A DNA stretch of 64,000 nucleotides. Source: JANSWP01 sp041941305 (GTDB taxonomy: Bacteria; Bacteroidota; Bacteroidia; Chitinophagales; Saprospiraceae). How positions within the stretch are numbered: position 1 is the stretch's first letter; each line of letters begins with the position of its first letter. Shown here piece after piece: positions 50,001-58,018 of the stretch. The notes beneath the pieces are model-generated. The model did no database searches. It was not told the DNA's origin and worked only from the letters and a program-made list of their open reading frames with translations. The stretch spans positions 62,001-126,000 of the forward strand of contig JBGTQJ010000024.1 of assembly GCA_041941305.1 (NCBI GenBank). The letters run 5' to 3'. The translations under genes were made by a program, and so were the position numbers.

Positions 50001-51825
50001 GACAGGTTGTACCTCTACAGACCAGGTTGAAGTCACTCAGAGTAATGATGTACCTACTGCTTCTGCAGTCTCTAATCAACCAATTACTTGTAGTTTGACT
50101 CAGGTTCAATTGGATGGGACTCAATCAAGCCAAGGTCCTGATTTTGCATATGTTTGGAATACAGTAGACGGTGTTATTATCAGTGGAGGCGATACGCCAA
50201 CCCCAACTGTTGGTTCTATTGGTACCTATCAATTGATTGTATTGGATTTAACCAATGGTTGTTCCAGCACTTCTAATGTTACGGTAACCAATGATATTAC
50301 ACCTCCTGATGTGGAAGCAGGAAATGGAGTACAAATAACCTGTGCCAATCCTACTTTGAGTTTGAATGGGGCGGGATCAAGTACAGGTCCTAACTTCATT
50401 TATCAATGGACTGGTCCAGGAGCCATTATTGGGGATGATTCCTTGACACCTACTATAAATAGCTCTGGTGATTTCACCTTAGTTGTTACCAATATTCTAA
50501 ATGGTTGTAGTGACAATGATGTGGTAACAGTTACTTCAGACATGACTCCACCGAATGTTGTCGTAGCCAATCCGGAGCCTATAACTTGTACAGAATTAGT
50601 AGTAACCCTTGATGGAAATGGTTCTAGTGCAGGTTTTGCATTTGATTATGAATGGACAACTGCCGACGGCAATATTTTAAATGGAAATACAACACTGATG
50701 CCAGAGGTTGATCAAACAGGTACCTATATCCTATTGGTCACCAATACCATCAATGGATGTACAGAAACAGAACAAGTTGTAGTAGGTGAGGATATGGATT
50801 TACCAACCGCTGATGCTGGTGATGGATTTGTGCGAAATTGTTGGGATGACGTGCAGGCATTAGATGGAACTGGTTCTTCCAATGGACCTAATTTCCTCTA
50901 TTCCTGGACTACTTCTGATGGCGATATCACCTCCGGTAGTGATACCAGAACGCCAAACATCAGTTCAGGTGGAACTTACTTCCTTGTTGTTACGGATTCT
51001 GATAACGGTTGTACATCAACAGATGAAGTAGAAATCATAGAAGATGCCCCAGAAGCAGAATTGTTCCTTAACCAGCCATTCTGTTTTGGCGACGAAGGTG
51101 CAATTTCTATTAATTCTGTAGTAGGTGGTGTTTCTCCATACCTCTACTCTATTGACGGTGGACAAACTTATGAAACTGGTTCGTTTTTCACAAATGTTGC
51201 TTCTGGAACTTATGATATCATTGTTCAGGATGCAAATGGTTGTGAATACAATGAGACAGCCACATTAGTCACTCCCGCTCAGGTTGATGTAGATGTAACT
51301 CCTGAAGTTGAAATTTCATGGGGCGATGAGCACCAGATTATCGCATTGAGTAATGTACCTCAAAATGAAATTGCAAATATCACCTGGACACCTGCATTTG
51401 GTTTGAGTTGTACCGATTGCCTCAATCCTGTTGCAAATCCAACTGAAACAACTGTTTACACCGTTACGATTACAACCGAACATGGCTGTACTTCCAAAGC
51501 GCCTATTCTGATTAGAGTGAAAAAAGAACGCAATGTATACATTCCAAATAGCTTCAGTCCAAATGGCGATGGCACAAATGATGTCTTTATGATATATTCA
51601 GACAACAGGAGTGTCGCAAAAATTAAGTCATTCTTAGTTTTCAATCGCTGGGGGGAAACTGTTCATGAATTTTATGACTTCCAACCAGACGATCCTCAAT
51701 TTGGATGGGATGGCATTCATAGAGGTGAAATTGTCAATGCTGCCGTTTTTGCATGGTTTGCAGAAATTGAATTTATTGATGGTTCCACCGAGTTATATGA
51801 AGGAGATGTTACATTGGTTAAATAA
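44065..51825 (+). CDS. Giant surface protein 3: choice-of-anchor L, 18 PKD-like repeats, T9SS domain
   Basis: 2586 residues. A hydrophobic signal (MQMRALLLLLVFFFLNF) leads to a short Cys-containing domain (about 30-135) and a choice-of-anchor-L domain (about 160-385: GGSFGLSDGVILSTGN, FASEEYCEWVGSQFNDIFGFF). Next are a Calx-beta-like segment (385-495), a PKD-type domain (496-572), a further domain (575-670) and two SprB repeats (672-822). An array of 18 PKD-like repeats of about 84 residues follows (823-2327). The end is a SprB repeat (2328-2412), a linker domain and CHU_C (from YIPNSFSPNGDGTND, about 2490). The repeats would form an extended stalk (inference) and the C-terminus directs T9SS export. 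The last ~95 residues match those of the twin giants closely. Confidence 0.94.
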   Translation: MQMRALLLLLVFFFLNFTPDKNPPNGEAAENQSTEIFSDIETLYVGDENRGRFLVKPEGMSQQMQFCDLIPGQTYKIFAVKGEQCSPLVSMKGHELGQTFEFVATAACQEFTYHAGMCTEETYVSIGCQTCKKDNSFMEEFMLSVAQASDQSLIEDVFIGGNCFDVTNVSGIGPQEGRGQFSGGSFGLSDGVILSTGNITNATGPNNSGSAGNNMGGPGGDPDLGIYAGGHPTFDTEGIEFDFTPTIPTMDFLFVFASEEYCEWVGSQFNDIFGFFISGPGISGPFSNNGINIGVVPGGATPITINTVNPGQNSSFFIPNDGSCGGMVNPNFQFDGYTSVIVATAAVIPCETYHIKLVCSDVGDGIYDTAVFLGAGSFNAGGTASAEGFSAITGTNTIYEDCPDGGFLFERVGFNLNSLITINITVEPSSTATPGVDYQPLPSVVIIPPGATSFLLPVAVFSDAIIEGAESIILTLDNPCSCTADEVILWIEEPPPVEASLLDEELCGGGAVVLEPSITGGIQNPAIYTYVWSDGSTDPILVAAPSQTTTYSVTVTDFCGSTAEANSTITVYPIALAELDSDVQIVCDASTAETELVISSITPLSSLPVEIVISQDGSPLSPPLVINPGDFPPYTYTVYGTGQFEIFSVTNGNGLCPGIGAGFFQVQEIPMDVEYEATNVSCFGEANGTITVTPLSGVPPFTYLWDIGLPDTVNIATNLPAGVYGITVIDDTDCEFELEAEIEEAPELDAQAVQLTTPDCNNPNGGSAEVLANGGTPIYSYNWSNGDSGSIIADVPSGFYQVTVTDESNCTSEAEVYIDDNMIPPIAVADTEGLIDCLNQTTTVNSDGSSTGGNITYQWSGPGIIGGNNGSTAEVNQPGTYTLVVTDLDNGCTEEDVTIVIQNEDLPTAAIEDPEQVDCDDIEVTLDGSASSTNGNFTYDWNTSDGFIVNGNGTLFPVVNSAGTYNLLVTDEDNGCTAEATIVVPEDFTNPDAEAGPNQLLSCTANTVTLDGTGSTLGINITYNWQTNNGTIVSGGNTLAPEVSEAGLYEIVVTNTDNGCTALDTVVVDLNSDVPIADGGDDQTIDCTASELTLDASNSSSGGTIIFTWTTNGGNFVSGQSTLTPVIDQPGEYILTVTDQANGCEAISTVIVDEDTILPTAQISPPQEINCEFPSITIDGSNSSNNGNYTYTWTTSNGSIVSGGNTLTPEVDAGGTYDLTILNNDSGCEESASVLVPENMDTPDAQIATPDLITCTALEITIDGTNSTGNGPLVYTWTTQDGTIVSGDSTLTPTVNTAGTYDLLITNTASNCTSTASVVVTEDNELPTADAGQSFFIDCSNPQVILDGTVTGNGNLVIQWTTNDGSFVSGSDTANPVVDAGGTYVINVSNPDNGCTASASVVIDEDANIPEAIIANPDILNCDLEEFTLDGSASTAGVNIDIQWTTIDGNIVLGENSLTPTIDAPGTYTLSITDEQNNCQNTASVLVTQDILDPTVQAIGGEITCANPTINLDGTGSSTNGDFTYSWTSLTGIQITNPDSLVASVTEPGSFIFSIINNENGCGSSTTIDITQNIQDPEALAVDPPQITCANDFVVIDGTQSSIGGDFEYSWTSPTGSFVSGQNTLLPNVNAPGTYDLLVTDITNGCTATAQVIVTEDIEYPDADAGAPDIVNCYNPTIILDGSNSSNGPIYGYDWETIDGTIESGDDTVNPEVSAAGTYVIEVTNLLNGCATIDQVVIDQNFDTPTPEAGSTQELSCSVSELTLDASGSTGQNIAYNWTTPTGVFSSPTNVVNPTVTAPGMYFVEVIDMVSGCSQVDSVQITQDDDLPIAIVAPSDTLTCSTTAVVLDGTPSDQGPGITYEWTTPDGNIVSGTDGVTAWVDLPGTYIITVFNSNNNCSSSASVIVNENVAPPISEAGPSMELTCSTTFLSLSGNNSSAGPNFTYLWSVVSNGNIVGGENTPNPVVDASGVYELLVTNTWTGCTSTDQVEVTQSNDVPTASAVSNQPITCSLTQVQLDGTQSSQGPDFAYVWNTVDGVIISGGDTPTPTVGSIGTYQLIVLDLTNGCSSTSNVTVTNDITPPDVEAGNGVQITCANPTLSLNGAGSSTGPNFIYQWTGPGAIIGDDSLTPTINSSGDFTLVVTNILNGCSDNDVVTVTSDMTPPNVVVANPEPITCTELVVTLDGNGSSAGFAFDYEWTTADGNILNGNTTLMPEVDQTGTYILLVTNTINGCTETEQVVVGEDMDLPTADAGDGFVRNCWDDVQALDGTGSSNGPNFLYSWTTSDGDITSGSDTRTPNISSGGTYFLVVTDSDNGCTSTDEVEIIEDAPEAELFLNQPFCFGDEGAISINSVVGGVSPYLYSIDGGQTYETGSFFTNVASGTYDIIVQDANGCEYNETATLVTPAQVDVDVTPEVEISWGDEHQIIALSNVPQNEIANITWTPAFGLSCTDCLNPVANPTETTVYTVTITTEHGCTSKAPILIRVKKERNVYIPNSFSPNGDGTNDVFMIYSDNRSVAKIKSFLVFNRWGETVHEFYDFQPDDPQFGWDGIHRGEIVNAAVFAWFAEIEFIDGSTELYEGDVTLVK
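46531..51044 (+). repeat. Tandem array of 18 coding repeats, about 252 bases each
   Basis: The in-frame unit of about 84 codons starts near 46531, 46780, 47032, 47284, 47536, 47790, 48040, 48289, 48541, 48790, 49042, 49293, 49543, 49796, 50050, 50302, 50548 and 50798. Each has a Cys near position 13 and another in NGC or SGC near 71, with LDG-SS, YxWTT, and GTYxLxVT motifs. DNA of the units is diverged, so this is an old array kept by selection. Confidence 0.9.
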
Positions 51826-51892
51826 TTGATTTAGAATAGTTTAGAGTATGTTTAAAAATTTTACGAACTGAAAATCAAAAGCTTATGGTTCT

Positions 51893-51906
51893 GACAATTA
51901 ATTGTC
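51893..51906. repeat. 14-bp perfect palindrome
   Basis: GACAATTAATTGTC, a perfect 14-base palindrome, 68 bases after the giant 3 stop. It could be an operator or chance; no other copy was noticed. Confidence 0.35.
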
Positions 51907-52003
51907 GAAAGAATTTATCGGGATAAATGATTAAGGCAATTTGCAGTCAGGTTCATAAGATGTTGGTTTTCAGGAAAGAAAAATTTAAACACACTCTTAT
52001 ATT

Positions 52004-52037
52004 AAAAATGGCTCTGGAAATTCCAGAGCCATTTTTT
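52004..52037. terminator. Intrinsic terminator after giant protein 3
   Basis: AAAAATGGCTCTGG pairs with CCAGAGCCATTTTT over a short GGAAATTCC turn, with a T-run on the plus strand and an A-run on the other side, so it can also serve the convergent gene ending at 52110. Confidence 0.88.
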
Positions 52038-52109
52038 TTGAAATAATAAACAACTAAACTCAATTCTGATTTAAAATTCAGATATTTTCCAATTCCAAAA
52101 CGAAAATGG

Positions 52110-53342
52110 CTATGGCTGTTCCGTTTCTTCTTTTTTGGTATTTACAACAACATTGGTTGTTGAACTGCTAGCTTCTGCCCCTGATCCTCTTACTTGAACA
52201 AATTTCTTTAAAATGTCGAACCAAAAGGGTGCTCCCAGTGAAATGGCTAAAGCAGTTACAAACCACCCAAGAATTCGATAAAGCCAATCTACAAGGGAAT
52301 CCTCCTTCAAGGTATCTTCAATTGAAGTCCAACCCAATCCCAATGGGTTTTTAACAGTACCTAAATCTTCTTCCAGGATACCCTGAATTTCATTTAAAAT
52401 TTGATTAGCTGTCCTCGTAGTATCCCTTACATTTGTGGCTGGCAATTCTGGATTGTTATTAACAAAATCCGTAGCTAGCTGAACTACAGCTTGTCTGTCT
52501 CCAGCATTTGAGGCTAAATGTCGATACATGTTGAATGTATCTGCATTTAATATACCTGCAATAATAAAACCCATAATTAGGGTAACAATCTGGACATGTC
52601 GTTTGTACCATCCACCGGCTCTATCCATTATGGCATCGTACCAGCCTTCAATATCTTTTTTGTAATCATCCAGTTTTTCTACACCTTCTGTTTTTATTTG
52701 ACTCAAGATTTTTCTCAACTTACTATCTGATGGAAGTGCAGCTAAAAGCTCACCTACGTTTTGAACATTTAAAACATTGGAAAGTGTATTGACGTCTTGT
52801 ACAACATCACCACCTTTAGATTTCAAGTTTTCCAAAGCAGCTTTGGCTTTACTATCAGCAGGTAGTTTTGCAATAAATTCATCCAATTTCTCAACCACAT
52901 CTTCTTTATCCTGGACTTTAGTTAACAATTCCTTTAAAGATTCCAACACATCCTGACCTTCGGATTGCAATTCTGTTAAGGTTTGGCGCAACTTGTTATC
53001 CTCTGGTAGGGAATTCACTATTTGATTGAAGGATAAGTTTCCGTTTCTTTCTCCTTTTAAGACAGCAATCAAAATAGATGCAAATGTGGAGTTTTGAAGA
53101 TAGGAAGGTGCTCGAGAAACCCTTAAAAATGCCTTATGCTTTTTTAATTGCTCGTAAAAAGGATTATCTACAAATTTGTTGTACGTTTCAGGATTTTCAG
53201 TTGCTTCAAGTAATTTTTGAATCCCTTCATCCAAATAAAATCCTCTCCAACCTCTCCAGGAAGCAAGTAATTCATTTATTGTGGTAGCCAGTAAGCTAAG
53301 TAGTAAGAAAGTAAAAACGATTCCAATAATGATCTCCAGCAT
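52110..53342 (-). CDS. Membrane protein with three internal LPxDxK repeats
   Basis: 410 residues from the ATG at 53342. One N-terminal transmembrane segment (about 3-20) is followed by a cytoplasmic or periplasmic part with three similar units of about 50-60 residues: SLPEDNKLRQTLTEL, KLPADSKAKAALENL and ALPSDSKLRKILSQI, each followed by a K/S-x-G-x-(D/E) turn and a helix. Further hydrophobic segments are near 255 (IVTLIMGFIIAGIL) and 355 (WFVTALAISLGAPFWF). The C-terminus is polar (KKEETEQP). No family is recognised. The repeats look like helical hairpins. It has no obvious tie to the giants beyond proximity. Confidence 0.8.
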   Translation of the reverse strand: MLEIIIGIVFTFLLLSLLATTINELLASWRGWRGFYLDEGIQKLLEATENPETYNKFVDNPFYEQLKKHKAFLRVSRAPSYLQNSTFASILIAVLKGERNGNLSFNQIVNSLPEDNKLRQTLTELQSEGQDVLESLKELLTKVQDKEDVVEKLDEFIAKLPADSKAKAALENLKSKGGDVVQDVNTLSNVLNVQNVGELLAALPSDSKLRKILSQIKTEGVEKLDDYKKDIEGWYDAIMDRAGGWYKRHVQIVTLIMGFIIAGILNADTFNMYRHLASNAGDRQAVVQLATDFVNNNPELPATNVRDTTRTANQILNEIQGILEEDLGTVKNPLGLGWTSIEDTLKEDSLVDWLYRILGWFVTALAISLGAPFWFDILKKFVQVRGSGAEASSSTTNVVVNTKKEETEQP

Positions 53343-53513
53343 GGTAGTTGGTTTTGGGATTTGGGGTTTAGTCTTCAAAGAATAAATAAGGCTAGGGAAA
53401 GCCAAATTCAAGCCTCAAATACCAAGCTCCAAATCGGAATTATCTTGCCAAAATGATTGTTTGAATGATTAGGTATAAAAAGAAAATCGAGCTTATTGCT
53501 TAATTTTCAAAAA

Positions 53514-54773
53514 CTAATTCTCAATACTAAACTGTCGAATCAAAACTGCCCCACTCTCTCTCAAATTAGAACTTAAAATAAGTATTTGCTCTTCCACTCC
53601 GTCATCAACCGAAACAGCCACAGTGTTCGGCATTATTTTACCTAAATCTTCTGCATGTAGAATTAAGAAATTGTTGGTTTTGTCAAGATGTACATTTAAA
53701 AAATATTTTCTTTTGGTGACTCGAAAATCTTTCAAAAGTTGTTTGCCATTCAAGAATAGTGAAAGCACATCACCGTCTACAATTCCATTATCCCATACTC
53801 CAATTTTTATAGCTGAATTTTGTACTTCTATTGCTCTTCCCACTTTTACATTGCGCCTTTCATTTTCCATATAACCCTGAAATTCAGGCACTTTCAAAAT
53901 ATTCTCAATTTCTATTTTAGGCTGTTCCAAGTATAATTTACCTGGGGCACATGCTCCTGTTTCTTGTGAAAATCCTTCAATATATCCCCACCATTCTCCT
54001 TCTAATTGGTATTTATTTTCATTTTCGGTCAATTTCAGTTTTGCAGACTTCATACACCAGGGCCATTCACCAATTGATTTCTCTTTGATGGCTGTTTCTG
54101 AAAATGTCAATTGCTTATTAGAATTTTGAAACTCCCAATTGAAACGATGTGTGGCATCACCGCCATTTCCCTCGGAAACGATGTAGGAATTACCCGTTCC
54201 ACCTTCCAAAAACTCCACCTCATAATAAAACCCGTAATCTCTATCGGATTGACTTAGGTGCCCTATCCATTTACCATTCGAAATCGTCCATTGCTCAATT
54301 AAATTATGACTTCTATGTGTCCCTCTTCCAAGTTTTAGCTTACCTGGAGTACACCCTTCTGCTTCCCAAAATCCTTCAAGAATATCCGCCTCTGAAAGAT
54401 TTAAAACAATGTTTTTTAAGCACCATTTTTCTTCCAAGGGTTCCAATTGGACAATTTCCTGTAGAAAAACAGAATTTTCTTGAACAGTTCCCACAATTTG
54501 AAATTTTGCAGCGGTTTCACCCTCCTTATTCATTGAAAAAGAAATCCCTGTCAAATTTTCCTTTCCTTGGGTAAGGTTTATCTGGTAATAAAAGGTGTCT
54601 GGAACACCCTTTTGAAAAAGGATTCCTGACCATTTGCCAGAAAGGGACTGTGAAAAAGTTGCGGTAGATAAAATTAAAAAAAATGAAATATTGATGGTCT
54701 TTAGTTTATCAATGCCGATTAATCTGTAGCCTAATTTAATATAAAAAGAAATTTTTGAGAATGACAAATACAT
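53514..54773 (-). CDS. Secreted protein with two WC/CxPG domains and a C-terminal beta domain
   Basis: 420 residues from the ATG at 54773. A longer ATG start at 54824 exists, and the true start may be later because the signal-like helix (KLKTINISFFLILSTATFSQ) begins some 22 residues in. Two tandem domains follow, each about 120 residues: the first opens SLSGKWSG and ends GCTPGKLKL; the second opens NGKWIGHL and ends ACAPGKLYL. Both carry an EKWCLK or PWCMKS segment and LEG-W, matching the single domain at 12487. A third, different beta-rich domain (about 290-420) has GVWDNGIVDGDVLSLFLNG, which resembles a cell-surface carbohydrate-binding or lectin-like fold (guess). Binding or inhibition is possible; no catalytic motif is seen. 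Confidence 0.75.
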   Translation of the reverse strand: MYLSFSKISFYIKLGYRLIGIDKLKTINISFFLILSTATFSQSLSGKWSGILFQKGVPDTFYYQINLTQGKENLTGISFSMNKEGETAAKFQIVGTVQENSVFLQEIVQLEPLEEKWCLKNIVLNLSEADILEGFWEAEGCTPGKLKLGRGTHRSHNLIEQWTISNGKWIGHLSQSDRDYGFYYEVEFLEGGTGNSYIVSEGNGGDATHRFNWEFQNSNKQLTFSETAIKEKSIGEWPWCMKSAKLKLTENENKYQLEGEWWGYIEGFSQETGACAPGKLYLEQPKIEIENILKVPEFQGYMENERRNVKVGRAIEVQNSAIKIGVWDNGIVDGDVLSLFLNGKQLLKDFRVTKRKYFLNVHLDKTNNFLILHAEDLGKIMPNTVAVSVDDGVEEQILILSSNLRESGAVLIRQFSIEN

Positions 54774-54983
54774 AAGGACAGTCCCAATTCCAGGATATCG
54801 AATTAAAGTTAGGTATGGATTCATTATTGCTTTTTCAGAGAAATGTCTATTCAAAATCATTTGGTTTACAAAAACATGCTTTTTTTTGGACAAATATTCG
54901 GAATTGGAAATTTTAATAAAACCCCTAATTGCCAATCTTTTTCAAAGCCTTAATATCCCTAATCCTATTCAAATTTCAAAATT

Positions 54984-56390
54984 ATGAAAGTGCGCTTTTA
55001 CTCATTGATTCAAAGTATATCTTTTCTTATTCTTTTTTCTTCATTTGTCTCAACAACGAGTACACAGGCTCAAGAAAACGAGCAGGAGCAAATTATTGCC
55101 TTTAAAAAGGTGAATGTTTTGACAATGGAAAGCAATGAAATATTTAAGAACCAGACAGTAATCATTAAAGGAAATAAAATAAAGAAAATAGGAGCTAGCA
55201 AAAGTATCAACATACCCAAAAACGCTAAAGTTATTAAATCAAAAAAAAAATATTTAATGCCAGGTATTGCTGAAATGCATGCCCATATTCCCGTTGCACA
55301 AAATGGAGATGATTCAGATGTAAAGGATATTTTATTTCTTTATTTATCCAATGGAATTACTACAATTAGAGGGATGCTAGGCAATCCATATCATTTGGAA
55401 CTTAGAGCATCCGTTGAACGTGGAGAAATTTTGAGCCCCAGGATATATACTTCTGCTCCTTCATTAAATGGAAATTCTGTTAAAACGAAATCGGAAGCCC
55501 GGGAAAAAGTACTTAAATATGCCAGCGATGGCTATGATTTCCTGAAAATGCATCCTGGATTAACGCTTGAGAATTTTAACGAAATTGCAAAGACTTCAGA
55601 AGAGGTAAAAATCAAAATGGCAGGTCATATATCTACCGCAGTAGGTGTTCGACGGTCAATGGAAGCTGGATATGCCTCAATAGACCACCTGGATGGTTTC
55701 GTGGAAGGTTTGGTTCCTGAATCCACAGGGGTAAACCCTGATAGCAATGGCTTTTTTGGGGTCAATTTTACTAAACACGTAGACCTTAGTTTATTACCAG
55801 ATTTAATCAAAAAAACAAAAGAAGCAAAAGTCTGGGTAGTGCCAACTCATAGTTTAATGGTTCACATTTTAGGATCTGAAGACCCCAACATTCTGGCTAA
55901 TAGACCAGAAATGAAATACATGTCTCCAAAAACGAGATTTCAATGGAAATCAGTTAAATCGCAAGTCATCAATGAGCCTGGATACAATACATCTGAAATC
56001 CATCAATTTTTGGAGATTCGAGACAAATTGCTACTTGCGATGCAAATGGAGGGGATAGGAATCCTGCTCGGGTCTGATGCTCCTCAAATTTTCAATGTAC
56101 CAGGTTTTTCCATCCAACATGAAATGCAAGCGATGGTAAATGCAGGACTGACGCCTTTTCAAGTCCTGGAATCCGGAACTGTTAATCCAGCTCGTTTTTT
56201 CGATGAAGCAGGTAATTATGGTGTGGTAAAAGCTGGTGCATCCGCTGATTTGATCCTATTATCTAAAAATCCGTTAGAAGATATAACGCATATGAAAGGC
56301 ATTGAAGGCGTAATGGTCAGGGGAAAATGGTTGTCAAAAGCAAATATTGAGGAAAAATTGAAAAGAATAGCTGAAAAGCATAAAAATTGA
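54984..56390 (+). CDS. Secreted amidohydrolase-family protein
   Basis: 468 residues. Signal peptide (about 1-30, ending TSTQAQ). The metal-binding HxH is at His99 and His101 (EMHAHIP). Further ligand positions are seen in order: K in DFLKMHPGL (candidate carboxylated lysine), H in MAGHISTAVG, H in SIDHLDGF and D in GSDAPQIF. The C-terminal strand region (GVVKAGASADLILLSKNPLEDI) is the usual composite domain of this superfamily. It belongs to the imidazolonepropionase/prolidase-like branch with an exported location. The substrate could be a peptide, amide or lactone; the sequence does not tell. It starts 210 bases from the divergent secreted-protein gene. Confidence 0.9.
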   Translation: MKVRFYSLIQSISFLILFSSFVSTTSTQAQENEQEQIIAFKKVNVLTMESNEIFKNQTVIIKGNKIKKIGASKSINIPKNAKVIKSKKKYLMPGIAEMHAHIPVAQNGDDSDVKDILFLYLSNGITTIRGMLGNPYHLELRASVERGEILSPRIYTSAPSLNGNSVKTKSEAREKVLKYASDGYDFLKMHPGLTLENFNEIAKTSEEVKIKMAGHISTAVGVRRSMEAGYASIDHLDGFVEGLVPESTGVNPDSNGFFGVNFTKHVDLSLLPDLIKKTKEAKVWVVPTHSLMVHILGSEDPNILANRPEMKYMSPKTRFQWKSVKSQVINEPGYNTSEIHQFLEIRDKLLLAMQMEGIGILLGSDAPQIFNVPGFSIQHEMQAMVNAGLTPFQVLESGTVNPARFFDEAGNYGVVKAGASADLILLSKNPLEDITHMKGIEGVMVRGKWLSKANIEEKLKRIAEKHKN

Positions 56391-56651
56391 ATTGTAATGA
56401 TTAAATTTGAAACTTGAAATAATGAATTATTTGTACGCCTTTCCACATTCTAAAGCAGCAATTTAGACATTAAAATAGTCTGAATATTATTTGCTCGCCA
56501 TTTGTTAAAGCCTGTTCAAGAACAAATATTTCTATTTTAACATCAATTATTATTATGTTTTTAAGACATTGATTAATATTGTGTTTTGAAAGTCTGAAAA
56601 GTTGGGAAAACATTATCTTATTAATGTTTTATCCAATTAAAAAGAAGCTTT

Positions 56652-57707
56652 ATGAAAAGAATTAGACTCTTTATTCTCGCGTGTATTGTGACCTTAGGTA
56701 CGCTTGGGTTAAATGCTCAGGATATTCACTTTTCACAGTTCTACATGTCGCCTCTGAATCTCAATCCAGCCTTGACAGGGGTAATGAATTGTAACATTCG
56801 GGTGGCTGCCAACTATCGTAACCAATGGGCAAGTGTATTGAAAAGTAATGCTTATAACACTTACTCTGTATCCTACGACCAACGAATCCCTGTTGGACGA
56901 TATGATTTCTTTGGAGTAGGAGGAACTTTCTGGGGAGACAAAGCTGGTGAAGCTGAATTTGCTACAGTTACTGGAAAATTATCCGCATCTTATAGTAAAA
57001 GAATGGGCGGTGGAAGAAATGAAGCGCATTATTTGGTGATTGGAGCTGAAGGAGGAGTTGCACAAAGAAGTTTGGATTTCTTGAAATTGCGTTGGGGTTC
57101 ACAACACGATGGATTGGGAGGATTTGATGAAATGGCGGGATCTGGTGAACTAGATTTGAACAATGATAATTTCATTTTTGCAGACTTGGCAGCTGGATTG
57201 TTGTGGTTTTCTGTTTTTGATGCAAATAACAGTTTTTACATAGGTGGCTCATTCCACCATTTGAACCGTGCCAATCAATCCTTTTATGACAATGCTGAAG
57301 ACTTTCTATATAGCCGATTCACAGTTCACGCTGGTGGAGAGTTTGAAATTTCAAGAAGAGTTGGATTGGTTCCTGGTATTATTGCAATGTTCCAAGGTCC
57401 ATCCTTCCAGTTGAATTCAGGTACCAGTTTGAAATTCAACCTTGGTAGTGGCAGAGTCGGAAGCCAACAGGCATTCCATTTGGGAACATGGGTTCGCATA
57501 TCGAATAGAATTGAATCAGGGGTATTGACGGATGCAGTAATTTTGCAAACTCGTTTTGATTACAATCAGTTCAGTTTAGGCTTTAGTTATGATGTGAATG
57601 TTTCTGCTCTAAAGCCAGCAAGTAATAATAACGGTGCATTTGAATTTGCATTGATATATAAGTTCTGTGGAGATCTTTCCAGAGGGGTTTATTGTCCAAA
57701 TTGGTAA
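56652..57707 (+). CDS. PorP/SprF-family type IX secretion membrane protein
   Basis: 351 residues. Signal peptide (1-22, NAQ/DIHFS). The start DIHFSQFYMSPLNLNPALTGV is the PorP/SprF signature, and beta strands of an outer-membrane barrel follow to near the end (last residues YCPNW). These proteins bind to cargo with CHU_C/type-B C-terminal domains and help carry it to or hold it at the surface, as SprF does for SprB (established for Flavobacterium). The three giants at 21588, 29035 and 44065 end in such domains, so this is a plausible partner (inference). It is not directly adjacent to any of them. A good terminator follows. Confidence 0.92.
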   Translation: MKRIRLFILACIVTLGTLGLNAQDIHFSQFYMSPLNLNPALTGVMNCNIRVAANYRNQWASVLKSNAYNTYSVSYDQRIPVGRYDFFGVGGTFWGDKAGEAEFATVTGKLSASYSKRMGGGRNEAHYLVIGAEGGVAQRSLDFLKLRWGSQHDGLGGFDEMAGSGELDLNNDNFIFADLAAGLLWFSVFDANNSFYIGGSFHHLNRANQSFYDNAEDFLYSRFTVHAGGEFEISRRVGLVPGIIAMFQGPSFQLNSGTSLKFNLGSGRVGSQQAFHLGTWVRISNRIESGVLTDAVILQTRFDYNQFSLGFSYDVNVSALKPASNNNGAFEFALIYKFCGDLSRGVYCPNW

Positions 57708-57745
57708 AATATTTGTCAGAATAGAACAATTCGGACAATAATATT

Positions 57746-57789
57746 GAACAAAGTCCCGCTAAGGCACATGCTTTAGCGGGACTTTGTTC
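57746..57789 (+). terminator. Strong terminator after porP/sprF
   Basis: 17-bp arms gaacaaagtcccgctaa (57746-57762) and ttagcgggactttgttc (57773-57789) around a 10-base loop, with a T-rich tail. Very stable hairpin with a GC core. Confidence 0.82.
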
Positions 57790-58018
57790 TTAACTTATTT
57801 AGGTTATTTTTAAGTAAATTTCGTTTTTTCTCCCCTTCAATCTTATTATAGAAAAATAAAAAGCTATATATTGCTTGTTGAATTCAAGTGTAATTTTCGA
57901 GAAAGCTATAGAATGAACACAAAAACTGCCTTAAAAAAAGAGAATAGCATCTCACGCTTGGCAAAAGTGTAGGGCTAAAAACCCATTCATTCTAAATTTT
58001 TATCAAAAACCATTAAAT
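57790..58018. other. Intergenic region before the second bactofilin
   Basis: About 230 bases after the terminator. TAAATTTT near 57990 is a weak -7 candidate for the bactofilin-atpZ transcript. Nothing else is seen. Confidence 0.4.

Noticed and set aside
46531..51044. CRISPR-like array
   Set aside because: The period of about 252 bases is in one open reading frame and the units vary in sequence; no conserved short repeats with spacers.
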